Shown here piece after piece: positions 1-8,241 of a stretch of 64,000 nucleotides of DNA. The stretch is taken from contig CAZSYU010000001.1 of the NCBI GenBank assembly GCA_964611345.1, forward strand, positions 62,001 to 126,000, in the 5' to 3' direction. The stretch is from JALZVT01 sp964611345 (GTDB taxonomy: Bacteria; Pseudomonadota; Gammaproteobacteria; Pseudomonadales; Azotimanducaceae). Position 1 is the first letter of the stretch, and every line of letters starts with the position of its first letter. The position numbers and the translations under genes were made by a program. Under the pieces are notes generated by a model. It saw only the letters and a program-made list of their open reading frames with translations, was not told the DNA's origin and did not search any database.

Positions 1-781
1 TAGCAGGATTGTTCGACCCCAGGCGGCTGGTGAGTGCGTCGATCTCGCTTTGGCTGTCCAGAATGTCTGGTGTTAACAGGGCGATTTCGCTGGTTTTGCC
101 AATCAGCCCGAAGGCGTTTTGTGCGAGGGTTTTGGTGACATAGACATTGCCGCGTTCGGCAGATTCGCTATTGGCGTGGTAGATGCCAATAATTTCTAGT
201 CCCAATTCCGTGCGCTCACCGTTTGCGTTCAGACCGAGCAGCACAATGCGTTTACCAAGTCGAGTCTCCAGATCTTCAGCCAGTGCATTGCCGATAACAA
301 TGCCGCGTTGTTGTGCTTGCAGAAAATCGCCGTCCACGCGCAGGCGTTGGACTTTGGTTTCTTTAAGTTCGCGCTCAACATCGATGCCGTGTAGCGTCGC
401 GCCGCGGGCTTCGCGTTCGCTTTGTAAGGTAACGGGCAGCACAACGCGATCTAGCCATGGCAGGCCGGTGTCGTTGAGCGCGCTGAGTGTTGCCGTGTCG
501 AGGTCGATATTGAACTCGGCACGCGGATTGCCGGACCATTCTTTGTGATGCAAGAGCACAGACCCGCCAAACGCTTCCACGGTTTCGGCGAGCGTTGACA
601 GTTGCCACCCGCGAATCAGGAAACCGCCAGCCAGGGTAGTGGCCATGCCGATGGCAACGGCGAGCAAGAGTGAGGCGTTGCGCCGCCGCTGGCGCCAGAA
701 GTTACGTTTGGCAAGGTTAACGATCAGTGCCCACTTGCCCCACAGGCTGCTCTTCGGGTTGTCTGGGCTGACCACGCTCAC
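1..781 (-). CDS. ABC transporter permease, FtsX/LolC-E type (3' end outside window)
   Basis: Inner-membrane permease subunit of an ABC exporter of the MacB/LolCDE class. The frame opens at GTG (781-779), which overlaps the TGA stop of the upstream permease, and stays open to position 1, so the C-terminal part is missing. The visible ~260 residues show a basic N-terminus with NLAKRNFWRQRRRN, then one hydrophobic helix (LLLAVAIGMATTLAGGFLIR), then a long soluble segment expected in the periplasm. That is the usual start of an FtsX-domain permease, where three further helices follow. The next permease begins with a very similar basic/aromatic segment, so the two are probably paired subunits; the ATPase gene is expected just left of the window. 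GTG at 775 is an alternative start. Substrate unknown; the LolA-like neighbour suggests lipoprotein or lipid movement. Confidence 0.85.
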   Translation of the reverse strand, partial: MSVVSPDNPKSSLWGKWALIVNLAKRNFWRQRRRNASLLLAVAIGMATTLAGGFLIRGWQLSTLAETVEAFGGSVLLHHKEWSGNPRAEFNIDLDTATLSALNDTGLPWLDRVVLPVTLQSEREARGATLHGIDVERELKETKVQRLRVDGDFLQAQQRGIVIGNALAEDLETRLGKRIVLLGLNANGERTELGLEIIGIYHANSESAERGNVYVTKTLAQNAFGLIGKTSEIALLTPDILDSQSEIDALTSRLGSNNPA

Positions 782-2067
782 ATCTCCTCGCGAATCGCTG
801 TGACGATTTGCATGCTGTGTACGCGCCGAGTGGCGAACCACGCGGCGATTTGGGTGGTGCTTATCATGAGCAGCGCCGTTGCAGGCAGGGTTAGCCAGGC
901 CACGCCAAAAAAGATGCGCTCCGGCATTTGGAATTGCGCCAGTACATCTTCCGCTTCCGAGCCGAGGCTAATGCCGCTTTGGCCTACATAATAGGTAGTG
1001 AGTGCACCTAACAGTGCGCCGACCAATGCGCCAATGGCCGCGAGCAACAGGGTTTCCAGATGGATGGTGCCGCGCAAGGTTCCCGGCTTCGCCCCCATAG
1101 CCAACAGCGTGCCAAATTCTCTAGTGCGCTCGTGCAGCATCATTACAAAGGTGTTGGCGATCGAGAAGGTGACGAGCACAACCAGCACGGCGTACAGCAC
1201 ACCGGAGCTCGCCTTGTCGCTATCGATGGCGCCCTGAATTTCAGGCATCAAGCGGCTCCAGAGTGCCACCTCTGGGGCGCCGCCCTCGGAGTCCTCTGCA
1301 CTTGGCAGGTTTTTGTTAATGGCGGCCGCGAGTACTGGCGAGTCAACGTTGGCGGCGGTGAAGTCTTCGTACATCACCGCCACAGAATGAGCGGCGTTGG
1401 GCATTTCAAAAGCATCCTGAAACGCCGGCAAAGCCACGTGCACAAGCGCGCGATCAAGTGCCGGCTGGCCGGAATCAACCAGGCCTACCACGCTTGCAAC
1501 GAGCGCCGCCATGCCGTCTTTGGGGGTAACACCGAGCAGTACGAGTTCGTCACCCAGATCAATACCCAGATTGCGCGCGAGTCCCGCGCCAATGACTGCT
1601 TCGGGCAGAGCGCCTGAGCCGCCTGCGGCGGGGTTGGTTTCTGCGCTTAAGTAGCGTCCCGAGCTAATCGCGTTGGGTAGCCAGGACACGGTGCTTTCGT
1701 GTTGCGCTTCTACACCAACCACCATCGCCCCAAAGGTAGCGTCATTGTTGGAGGCCAGTGCGGTGCTCATGGCGCGCGCGGTGGCGGCGCGGATAGACGG
1801 CTCTGCGCGCAGTTCGCTGGCCAACGCCTCCGCATTTTCAAGGACAAAGCGTACGCGCGGTGCGTCAACATAGTCGGCGCGCTGCACCTGGGCGTGACCG
1901 TGCAGCACGCTCGCCCCATGATTCACCATGGTGTCGTAGCTGCCGTATTGCATGGACAGGACAAAGATGAGCAGGAACACCATAAAGGCGACGGCGCCGG
2001 CGGACAGTAGGGTGCGTCTTGGATTGCGCCACAGGTTGCGCCAAGCCAGCGCCCAGACCAGAGTCAT
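778..2067 (-). CDS. ABC transporter permease, FtsX domain (LolE-like)
   Basis: A 429-residue inner-membrane permease. One N-terminal helix (about residues 20-42) follows the WRNLWRNPRRT segment, then ~235 soluble residues (MacB-type periplasmic domain). A C-terminal FtsX domain has three helices near 293-313, 338-360 and 390-412. The loop RTREFGTLLAMGAKPG between the first two C-terminal helices is typical of FtsX permeases, which couple ATP hydrolysis in the cytoplasm to work on periplasmic substrates. The ATG shares one base with the stop of the LolA-like gene (TGATG), indicating translational coupling. It is the third gene of the TetR-headed operon. The substrate cannot be told from sequence. 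Confidence 0.88.
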   Translation of the reverse strand: MTLVWALAWRNLWRNPRRTLLSAGAVAFMVFLLIFVLSMQYGSYDTMVNHGASVLHGHAQVQRADYVDAPRVRFVLENAEALASELRAEPSIRAATARAMSTALASNNDATFGAMVVGVEAQHESTVSWLPNAISSGRYLSAETNPAAGGSGALPEAVIGAGLARNLGIDLGDELVLLGVTPKDGMAALVASVVGLVDSGQPALDRALVHVALPAFQDAFEMPNAAHSVAVMYEDFTAANVDSPVLAAAINKNLPSAEDSEGGAPEVALWSRLMPEIQGAIDSDKASSGVLYAVLVVLVTFSIANTFVMMLHERTREFGTLLAMGAKPGTLRGTIHLETLLLAAIGALVGALLGALTTYYVGQSGISLGSEAEDVLAQFQMPERIFFGVAWLTLPATALLMISTTQIAAWFATRRVHSMQIVTAIREEM

Positions 2068-2912
2068 CAGGGGTTCTTCAGGCTGAACTGGGTAAAGAGT
2101 TGGTCGTTGAGGTCGACATTGAAATCAATGTTTTTGTAGACAACCTCGGTCCAGTGGCCTTCGTCTTCGAGGGAATGCATGCGCATGCGCATGGCGATTA
2201 CACGGCCATCGCCCACGTCTTTGATGTCGTGGCCGACCATTCGCTTCAGTGGCTTTAGATCCTGGTCGTAAAAGGTTTGTTCCAATAACACGATGTCATC
2301 ACGAATTTTAAGAACCTGCTTGCCCCAAACCACCGGCGCGTCCGCGTGTGGCACCGACGTGATGGTGTACACCTGATGGCCGTCGGCTTCCGGGTGGGTT
2401 GATTCGGTAGCCACTTCAAAGCTGTGGTCGAAGTACTCCTTGAGCTCGTCGCTGCGCGCGAGATCGTTGTAGGAAAAATCTGAGCCGCCCCAACTCTGGC
2501 CCATCATCGAACTTGGCAGGCGAATAACTCGATTGAGCTTTGGTGTATAAGTCCACATTTGGCTGCCGGCTTTCAGAGTGCCGTTGCCTGCCTCGCGCGC
2601 GGGTTGGGTAAAACGAATCAGGCTGTCGGAGTCACCCCGGGTCCAGGCTTTAAGGGCAGAATTGCGCTCCCATTTGGGCCGATGCACGGTCATGGAGAGT
2701 TCAGAGAACGACGACAATCCGCGGGTGCGCTCAAGCACGTCGGCAATAAGTTGCGCGGCGCTGCTGGGTGGTTCTACAAGTGATTGTGGGGGTGATTGCG
2801 TAGGTGCTTCTACCGGGGATTGTTGCGCAGCTGCATACGAGCTGCCCGGTATTAGCACCAGAAGTAGCATTAGGATGCCTGCGGTGGCAACTGCTGCGGA
2901 GAGCTTGTTCAT
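2067..2912 (-). CDS. outer-membrane lipoprotein-sorting protein, LolA-like
   Basis: A 281-residue exported protein related to the COG2834/LolA-fold family. Residues 1-28 form a signal peptide (basic N-terminus, LMLLLVLIPG core, SYAAA cleavage region), followed by a proline/serine-rich linker to about residue 50. The mature domain contains the WTYTPKLNRVIRLPSS segment and FSYNDLA that recur in this family, which is usually encoded beside MMPL or FtsX-type exporters. It is expected to be periplasmic and to carry a lipid or acylated molecule handed over by the permeases. It overlaps the TetR gene by four bases (ATGA) and the downstream permease by one base. It is longer than classical LolA (~200 residues), so it is not the housekeeping lipoprotein chaperone. 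Confidence 0.85.
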   Translation of the reverse strand: MNKLSAAVATAGILMLLLVLIPGSSYAAAQQSPVEAPTQSPPQSLVEPPSSAAQLIADVLERTRGLSSFSELSMTVHRPKWERNSALKAWTRGDSDSLIRFTQPAREAGNGTLKAGSQMWTYTPKLNRVIRLPSSMMGQSWGGSDFSYNDLARSDELKEYFDHSFEVATESTHPEADGHQVYTITSVPHADAPVVWGKQVLKIRDDIVLLEQTFYDQDLKPLKRMVGHDIKDVGDGRVIAMRMRMHSLEDEGHWTEVVYKNIDFNVDLNDQLFTQFSLKNP

Positions 2913-3655
2913 TCTGGTCTCGCTTGAAAGTGTTTGAAAAGGTCAGCCACCAACTCGGGTGTCTCAGCCAGGGGGATCAACGAAAGCAGCGCATTCTTCG
3001 GCGCACCCAAAACGCGCTCAAGACTCTGGCGCAGAAAATCGAGTTGCGCGACAAAGCCGGGTGCATCGAGTTCGCCGTTCATCACGGCGCTTATCATGCG
3101 CAGCAGGTTGTCGCTTAACAGGGGAATTACGAAGTTTGTTGCGATGGCAGCGTCACTAACATCAAAAATCTTCTCGGCCATGCCCTGGGCAATGATGTCT
3201 TCGAGTAGTGGCCGATAGAGGCGTTGTTCCGTGGCAGTGAGCTGCTGCAACAACGCAGAGTTTTCGGGCCGCAGCAGGACATTAACGATATCGGCGCTGA
3301 CATCAGCGTGTTGTTCATGCCACTGCCAGCCCGATTGAACAAACGCGTTGAGCCGGTTTAAAGCTGGAGTATTTTCGTTGTCTGCAGCCACCCGACGCAC
3401 AACATCGGTGGTGAGCATTTCTGCCACGGCATCAAGTACGGCGGCTTTGCTTGGAAAGTGGTGGTAGAAGCTGCCTTTGGAGATGCCGAGCTCGCTGATG
3501 ATGGTGTTCACGCTGGTGGCGTCGATACCGCGGTGGCTTATGAGTTGCCAGGTGGTCTCGATAATCGCCTCGCGGCGCGCGATCGCCCGGTCCTGGCGTC
3601 GTGGTGCCGGTTTGGTCTGGGCAGGCAGTGGCGATTGTTTGAGGGGTTGAGCCAT
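2909..3655 (-). CDS. TetR/AcrR family transcriptional regulator
   Basis: A 248-residue DNA-binding regulator. The N-terminal helix-turn-helix lies at about residues 23-70 (RREAIIETTWQLISHRGI, then ISELGISKGSFYHHFPSK), the standard TetR_N pattern. The rest is a helical ligand-binding and dimerisation domain with no family-specific motif I can name. It is the first gene of the operon with the LolA-like protein and two permeases (four-base overlap). A symmetric operator lies 16 bp upstream of its ATG, so autorepression plus control of the whole envelope operon is likely. The divergent 2OG oxygenase at 3769 could share control. Ligand unknown; a fatty acid or other hydrophobic effector is a guess from context. 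Confidence 0.92.
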   Translation of the reverse strand: MAQPLKQSPLPAQTKPAPRRQDRAIARREAIIETTWQLISHRGIDATSVNTIISELGISKGSFYHHFPSKAAVLDAVAEMLTTDVVRRVAADNENTPALNRLNAFVQSGWQWHEQHADVSADIVNVLLRPENSALLQQLTATEQRLYRPLLEDIIAQGMAEKIFDVSDAAIATNFVIPLLSDNLLRMISAVMNGELDAPGFVAQLDFLRQSLERVLGAPKNALLSLIPLAETPELVADLFKHFQARPE

Positions 3656-3670
3656 GACAGCAGACTAGAA

Positions 3671-3708
3671 CAAAACCGACCACCGGTCTAGACCAACGGT
3701 CGGTTTTG
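3671..3708. promoter_or_regulatory. tandem TetR-type operator
   Basis: A 38-bp near-perfect dyad between the TetR gene and the divergent oxygenase. The 11-bp outer arms (3671-3681 and 3698-3708) are exact inverse complements, and the central ten bases GGTCTAGACC (3685-3694) share the same axis. It can also be read as two direct copies, 13 bp apart, of an 11-bp dyad: GACCACCGGTC (3678-3688) and GACCAACGGTC (3691-3701). GACC/GGTC half-sites are common in TetR-family operators. Two repressor dimers could bind side by side. Confidence 0.7.
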
Positions 3709-3768
3709 TCCGGCAGTCTGAGATCAGTACAATTGCTGCTGCTTTGTAGCCCAACGTAGTCGTGTGTT

Positions 3769-4719
3769 TTGCCCCTTTCAGTGCCCGTAATTGACCTGGC
3801 CCAGCCGGACCGGGATGAGCTTGCCAGCCAGATCCATAGTGCCTGTATGGAATGGGGCTTTTTCCAGATCACGGGTCATGGCGTAGCGCCCGCGACCAGT
3901 GCCGCCATGCTGGCCGCCGCGCGCGGGTTCTTCGCCCAAAGCTCTGCTGAGAAACGCCGTATCAGCCGCACAGCTGACAATCCCTGGGGGTTCTTCGACG
4001 CCGAACTCACTAAAAACACGCCCGACTGGAAAGAGATTGTCGATATTGGACCTGAGCGTGATGGTCAAACGCCGCAATGGCCTGCGCAGCCCGATGGGTT
4101 CCGTCCCGCGCTGGAGGCTTACACCGCCCAGCTCGAACGAATAGCGCGAGCGCTCCTTAGGATCGTGCTCGCAAACCTTGGCGACACCTATGGGCAAGAA
4201 CTTGCAGGCTTTCAGAGCGATACCAGTTTCTTACGGCTCAATTACTACCCGCCATGTGCCAATCCGGCGCCGGCAGATCTTGCCCTCGATGTGGCTGCGA
4301 ACGAAAGTACCGGGCGGTTGGGTATTAGTCATCACACCGATGCAGGGGCTCTGACCGTGCTGCAGCAGCATGGCCCCGCGGGTTTGCAGGTGCTGCATGA
4401 CGGCGAATGGCACCTGGTCCCGGTGCTACCAGAGGCACTGGTGATCAATATTGGCGACGTCGCCCAGGTGTGGTCAAACGATGCGTACGCAGCTCCCCTG
4501 CATCGCGTGCTTGCGAACAGTACCCAGGAACGCTTTAGCAGCGCCTTTTTCTTTAATCCTGATTTCGATTACAGCTATGCGCCGTTGACCCAATGCGCGA
4601 CACCAGCAACACCTGCGCGCTATCGGTCCATTAATTGGCGCGACTTCCGCGCAGGGCGCGCAGCAGGCGATTACGCTGACTCAGGCGACGAGATTCAAAT
4701 TTCCGACTTTTTGCTCTGA
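3769..4719 (+). CDS. isopenicillin N synthase-like 2OG-Fe(II) oxygenase
   Basis: Non-haem iron dioxygenase of the isopenicillin-N-synthase/plant-2ODD superfamily, ~316 residues. An N-terminal DIOX_N domain begins VPVIDLAQ and contains WGFFQITGHGV (about 29-39). The C-terminal 2OG-FeII_Oxy domain has the iron triad HxD in SHHTDAG (about 187-190) and the distal His in LHRVLANS (about 245), followed by ERFSSAFF, where Arg and Ser usually bind 2-oxoglutarate. Substrate unknown. The longest frame starts at TTG 3769 without a clear Shine-Dalgarno; GTG 3781 (VPVIDLA) is an equally plausible start. It is divergent from TetR and the operator lies ~60 bp upstream. It is followed 66 bp later by the DUF2855 gene. 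Confidence 0.85.
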   Translation: MPLSVPVIDLAQPDRDELASQIHSACMEWGFFQITGHGVAPATSAAMLAAARGFFAQSSAEKRRISRTADNPWGFFDAELTKNTPDWKEIVDIGPERDGQTPQWPAQPDGFRPALEAYTAQLERIARALLRIVLANLGDTYGQELAGFQSDTSFLRLNYYPPCANPAPADLALDVAANESTGRLGISHHTDAGALTVLQQHGPAGLQVLHDGEWHLVPVLPEALVINIGDVAQVWSNDAYAAPLHRVLANSTQERFSSAFFFNPDFDYSYAPLTQCATPATPARYRSINWRDFRAGRAAGDYADSGDEIQISDFLL

Positions 4720-4785
4720 CTCCTGTCAGACTGCGTAAAACACTTTTTAGGAACGGTCTTAAGCGTAGGACCTCGAGGAATAACG

Positions 4786-5901
4786 ATGAGCCAGGTAACC
4801 ACTAAGACCGTTTTTCAAACCAATCGCGCAAACATTGCAGACAGCCGTACTTTAAACGTGCCCGTTGCGGCGCTCGCGACTGGCGAGGTGCTTGTTGCCG
4901 TTGATCACTTCGCACTTACCGCGAACAACATTACTTACGGCGTTGCGGGTGACAGTATTGGCTACTGGCAATTTTTTCCGGCCACTAATGAGACAGGCGA
5001 CACGGCACCAGACTGGGGTTGCATACCGGTGTGGGGCTTTGCTGAGGTGGTTGCCAGTGAGCATCCTGAGGTGGTTGTGGGCGAGCGTTTTTATGGCTAC
5101 TTCCCAATGGCCAGTCACGTCACCCTGAAACCTGAGAAGGTCAGCACCCATGGCATGGTTGATGGCGTTACCCACCGCGCAGAGTTGCCGGTGGTTTACA
5201 ACCAGTACGTTCGATGTGCTGCTGATGCGAGCTATGTGGCGCAGCAGGAAGCAGAGCAAATGTTGTATCGACCGCTCTTCACCACCTCGTTCTTCCTCGA
5301 CGACTTTCTCGATGACAATGATTTTTTTGCAGCGAACACCGTGCTGCTAACCAGCGCATCAAGCAAAACCTCGCTGGGGCTTGCACAACTTTTACACGCG
5401 AATCGATCGGTGCGGGTGGTTGGACTGACCTCACAGGCGAACAAGGACTTTGTGGAGCGTCTTGGTTGTTATCACGCGGTGCTGGGTTACGACGAAGTGG
5501 CGCAGCTCGAGACTGTGCCCACGGTTATGGTCGACATGGCCGGCAATGGTGAGGTGCGCCGAGAGGCGCATACTCATCTGGGTGATGCGCTGCGCTATAG
5601 CTGCGCTGTGGGCGCTACCCACTGGGAAGCAGCAAGCGTAGGTGCCGCGCAAGTTGATCTACCCGGGCCGACACCGACGATGTTTTTTGCGCCTACCCAG
5701 ATCCAAAAGCGTTTGCAGGAGTGGGGGCGTGAGACCTACGAAACCAGGATGGCTGGTGCCTGGGACAGTTTTTTGCAGGCAGCGAGTGGCTGGGTAGATG
5801 TTGAGCGCGCCAGCGGTGAGCAAGCGCTGGCAAGCGTGTATCAGGCCTTTGTTGACGGCAAGGCCGACCCGGCCAAGGGTTATGTGTTGTCGCTCGGATA
5901 A
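4786..5901 (+). CDS. DUF2855 family protein (MDR-like)
   Basis: A 371-residue protein of the DUF2855 family, whose members resemble zinc-independent medium-chain dehydrogenase/reductases but have no assigned reaction. The N-terminal GroES-like region includes VAVDHFALTANNITYGV, conserved in the family, and WQFFPA. The central Rossmann-like half contains VLLTSASSKTSLGLAQLL (about 186-203) in the position of the MDR nucleotide-binding loop, although the glycine pattern is altered to SASSKTSLG. Start ATG is preceded by a purine-rich GAGGAA nine bases upstream. It lies 66 bp downstream of the 2OG oxygenase on the same strand and may be co-transcribed. Function unknown; an NADP-dependent ketone/enoyl reductase is conceivable. 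Confidence 0.85.
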   Translation: MSQVTTKTVFQTNRANIADSRTLNVPVAALATGEVLVAVDHFALTANNITYGVAGDSIGYWQFFPATNETGDTAPDWGCIPVWGFAEVVASEHPEVVVGERFYGYFPMASHVTLKPEKVSTHGMVDGVTHRAELPVVYNQYVRCAADASYVAQQEAEQMLYRPLFTTSFFLDDFLDDNDFFAANTVLLTSASSKTSLGLAQLLHANRSVRVVGLTSQANKDFVERLGCYHAVLGYDEVAQLETVPTVMVDMAGNGEVRREAHTHLGDALRYSCAVGATHWEAASVGAAQVDLPGPTPTMFFAPTQIQKRLQEWGRETYETRMAGAWDSFLQAASGWVDVERASGEQALASVYQAFVDGKADPAKGYVLSLG

Positions 5902-5910
5902 CGCGGGTTA

Positions 5911-5932
5911 CGAACTGCCTTAAAGCAGTTCG
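5911..5932. terminator. hairpin at convergent gene ends
   Basis: Perfect 8-bp inverted repeat CGAACTGC / GCAGTTCG with a six-base loop (CTTAAA), between the DUF2855 stop (5901) and overlapping the stop of the convergent ACAD gene (5920-5922). There is no U-tract on either side, so it may stabilise mRNA ends or terminate weakly in both directions. Confidence 0.4.
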
Positions 5933-7146
5933 CCACCACAGGCCGAGGCTGTTGTGCCGTGCTCTTCGAAGGCCTTGATTACATTGGCACCGGTGCGCCA
6001 GCGGTGCACTTCATCGGGGCCGTCAACCAAACGTTGAGAACGAATGCCGGTGTACCAGCGGGCCAGTGGAGTGTCCTGGCTGTAGCCCAGCGCGCCATGC
6101 AATTGCAGCGCGGTGTCGACTACCTGATGCACCATGTGGGCGAGGAACACTTTGGCGATGCCGTTTTCCTGCCGCAGGTCTTCGCCGCGTTCGGCCTTAT
6201 AGGCGATGTGCAGCAGCATTAGCCGGGCCTTGTAAATTTCAGCCGCACAATCCGCCATCATCCAGCGCACGCCCTGCCGGTCGGCGAGGCGTTTGCCAAA
6301 GGTGCTGCGTTGGGTGACGTGCCCGGCAGCGAGATCAAGTGCGCGTTGGGCGATGGCCACGTTGTGCATGCCATGCCGCAGGCGACCATACGCCAGGCGA
6401 TGCTGCCCCATGGCAAAACCTTTGCCACGACCACCAAGAATGTTCTCCCGCGGTACCATCAGATTGTCGATTTTGATTTCTGAGTGTGAACCCCCCAGCT
6501 TTAGGCCGAGGTCCGTATGCGGCTGCATGGTTTCGATGTTGCGAATGATTTCGTAACCTGGGTTGGGCAGCTCAACAATGAAGGTGCTGTACTGTTCGTG
6601 GCGTGCGGCATCGGGATCCGTTTTCGCCATGACTACTGCAATATCGGCAACGCTTGCCGATGAACTGAACCACTTCTCGCCGTTTAGCACCCAGTTGTCG
6701 CCGTCGAGTACAGCGGTGGTTTGCATGCCCGTAGCGTCGGCACCGGCCGCCTTCTCGGTCATGGAGTAGCAGATACGCTTTTGACCGTCGAGCAGAGGTA
6801 CGAGGTACTTCTCTTTTTGTTCGTCGGTGCCATGTTCAAGCAGCGTGAGCATGGTGGCGTCGTCTGGTCCCTGGGTGTTCAGCGCCAGGGCACCGAGAAA
6901 GCTCTCGCCGAGTTCCATCTGCACTAGCGCGTTCGCCAGTGGCTTGAGACCCATGCCGCCGTGCTCGGTGGGTATAAATGGACACCACAGTCCCTGGGCG
7001 CGAGCTGTCTTACGGAGCCCGGCGAGGGTGGTTTCAAAGTTGTCGGCGGTGCAAGTTTGTTCGGCGGGTATGCACTCGTTCTGCACAAACTCACGCACCT
7101 TGGCGCGTATAGCTTTGGTTTCTGCTGGAACTTCGAAATCGATCAT
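5920..7146 (-). CDS. acyl-CoA dehydrogenase (ACAD10/11-like)
   Basis: A 408-residue FAD-dependent dehydrogenase introducing an alpha,beta double bond in an acyl-CoA. The N-terminal helical domain spans ~1-120, the beta domain carries CYSMTEKAAGADATG (about 150-165), where FAD and substrate bind, and the C-terminal helical domain holds QRSTFGKRLADRQGV and LHGALGYSQDTPLARWY. The ending IRSQRLVDGPDEVHRW is the pattern of the ACAD10/11 subgroup, which in other organisms acts on long or 4-hydroxy acyl-CoAs. Start ATG is supported by a GGAGGG Shine-Dalgarno. It appears monocistronic: a terminator lies upstream (7198-7222) and a convergent gene downstream. Substrate not predictable. Confidence 0.92.
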   Translation of the reverse strand: MIDFEVPAETKAIRAKVREFVQNECIPAEQTCTADNFETTLAGLRKTARAQGLWCPFIPTEHGGMGLKPLANALVQMELGESFLGALALNTQGPDDATMLTLLEHGTDEQKEKYLVPLLDGQKRICYSMTEKAAGADATGMQTTAVLDGDNWVLNGEKWFSSSASVADIAVVMAKTDPDAARHEQYSTFIVELPNPGYEIIRNIETMQPHTDLGLKLGGSHSEIKIDNLMVPRENILGGRGKGFAMGQHRLAYGRLRHGMHNVAIAQRALDLAAGHVTQRSTFGKRLADRQGVRWMMADCAAEIYKARLMLLHIAYKAERGEDLRQENGIAKVFLAHMVHQVVDTALQLHGALGYSQDTPLARWYTGIRSQRLVDGPDEVHRWRTGANVIKAFEEHGTTASACGGELL

Positions 7147-7197
7147 GGTGGCCCTCCCTCGGACTCTGGCTGGTTGTCTCCGCGGACAACTATAGCC

Positions 7198-7222
7198 GAA
7201 AAAGGCACCCTAAAAAGTGCCT
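7198..7222 (-). terminator. rho-independent terminator downstream of the M48 peptidase
   Basis: On the minus strand, AGGCAC (7222-7217) pairs with GTGCCT (7208-7203) across an eight-base loop. The stem is immediately followed by a run of five T residues (7203-7199). It lies 22 bp after the M48 stop codon and upstream of the ACAD start, as expected for an intrinsic terminator. Confidence 0.65.
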
Positions 7223-7243
7223 AAAGAGGACCGCGTCTGTGAC

Positions 7244-8059
7244 TTAGCCGCAGTCGGGTCTCCGACCTGCGTTGCGGGCGTTGGCGGCCAGAACCTCGGC
7301 CTGAGGTGTGCGTTCATCCAGGCGTTGAATTCGATCCGCTGCGGCCGGATGAGTGGATAGGAAGGAGGGCTGTTGCTGGCCACCCGATTGTGCGCTCATG
7401 TTACGCCACAGGTTGCTGGCCTCGCTGGGCTTGAAGCCAGCTTTCGCCATGTAATCCAGGCCCAGCAAGTCCGCTTCGGTCTCTTGGGTGCGTCCGAACG
7501 GCAGCGCGATGCCAACCTCTGCACCAACACCCAGCAAGCCAAACAATTGATCTTTAACGGGCGAGCTGCCGCCCGCCGCAACCGCCGCAATCTGCAATCC
7601 GGTTTGCGTGGCGAAGTTGGTTGAGACGCGTTCGTTGCCATGTTGGGCCACCACGTGAGCAAACTCATGGCCGACTACCGCTGCCAGTTGGTCCTGGTTT
7701 TGCGCAACGTTCAACATGCCGGTGTACACACCCAGTTTACCTCCGGGCAGGGCAAAGGCGTTGGCTTGATCGCTAGCGAACAGGGTGATCTCCCATTGTT
7801 GTGCGGCGAGTTCCGGATTGGCGGCAATGATGGCATTGGCGATGCAGCTCACGTAGCTGTTGGCCCGACCATCTCTTGACGTCGGTGTTTGGGTTTGCAG
7901 ATCTTGATAAGCCAGCGTGCCCATCTCTGCCATTCGTGATTCTGGAAACAGTACGAGCTGACTGCGACCCAGCGGCGAGGAGGCACAGCCAGTGAGCTGG
8001 GCGATTGTGCCCACGCAAATAACGAGTGCGGTGAACAGGCGAAAGCTTCTTGTCTTCAT
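7244..8059 (-). CDS. M48 family metallopeptidase, lipoprotein
   Basis: A 271-residue zinc endopeptidase of the M48 (LoiP/YcaL/BepA-like) group, probably anchored in the outer membrane facing the periplasm. Start ATG 8059 (MKTRSFRLF) gives a clean lipoprotein signal ending LTGC; a TTG at 8092 would add eleven residues and is less likely. The catalytic HEFAH is at about 131-135, with the third ligand in ETEADLLGLDYM about 50 residues later. LPGGKLGVYTGML (residues ~100-112) is conserved in the family. The C-terminal FLSTHPAAADRIQ is also typical. Role: envelope protein quality control, inferred from relatives. A minus-strand terminator follows the gene. Confidence 0.92.
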   Translation of the reverse strand: MKTRSFRLFTALVICVGTIAQLTGCASSPLGRSQLVLFPESRMAEMGTLAYQDLQTQTPTSRDGRANSYVSCIANAIIAANPELAAQQWEITLFASDQANAFALPGGKLGVYTGMLNVAQNQDQLAAVVGHEFAHVVAQHGNERVSTNFATQTGLQIAAVAAGGSSPVKDQLFGLLGVGAEVGIALPFGRTQETEADLLGLDYMAKAGFKPSEASNLWRNMSAQSGGQQQPSFLSTHPAAADRIQRLDERTPQAEVLAANARNAGRRPDCG

Positions 8060-8241
8060 GGTTGTGGTTCCCAAAATAGTAGTGGCTCCCAAAATTTAGA
8101 GTCTGGCAGGGGTGCTTCGGGGTCGCAAATAGATGTCCGACTGTTGGTTGTAACATTTAAGAAAAAAGCTCAAGGCTGTTGTGCAAAAAGGACCTCACAA
8201 GTGCTGCAGCAACGGGTAGGTAGGCGGTCAATGGTTGGTCG

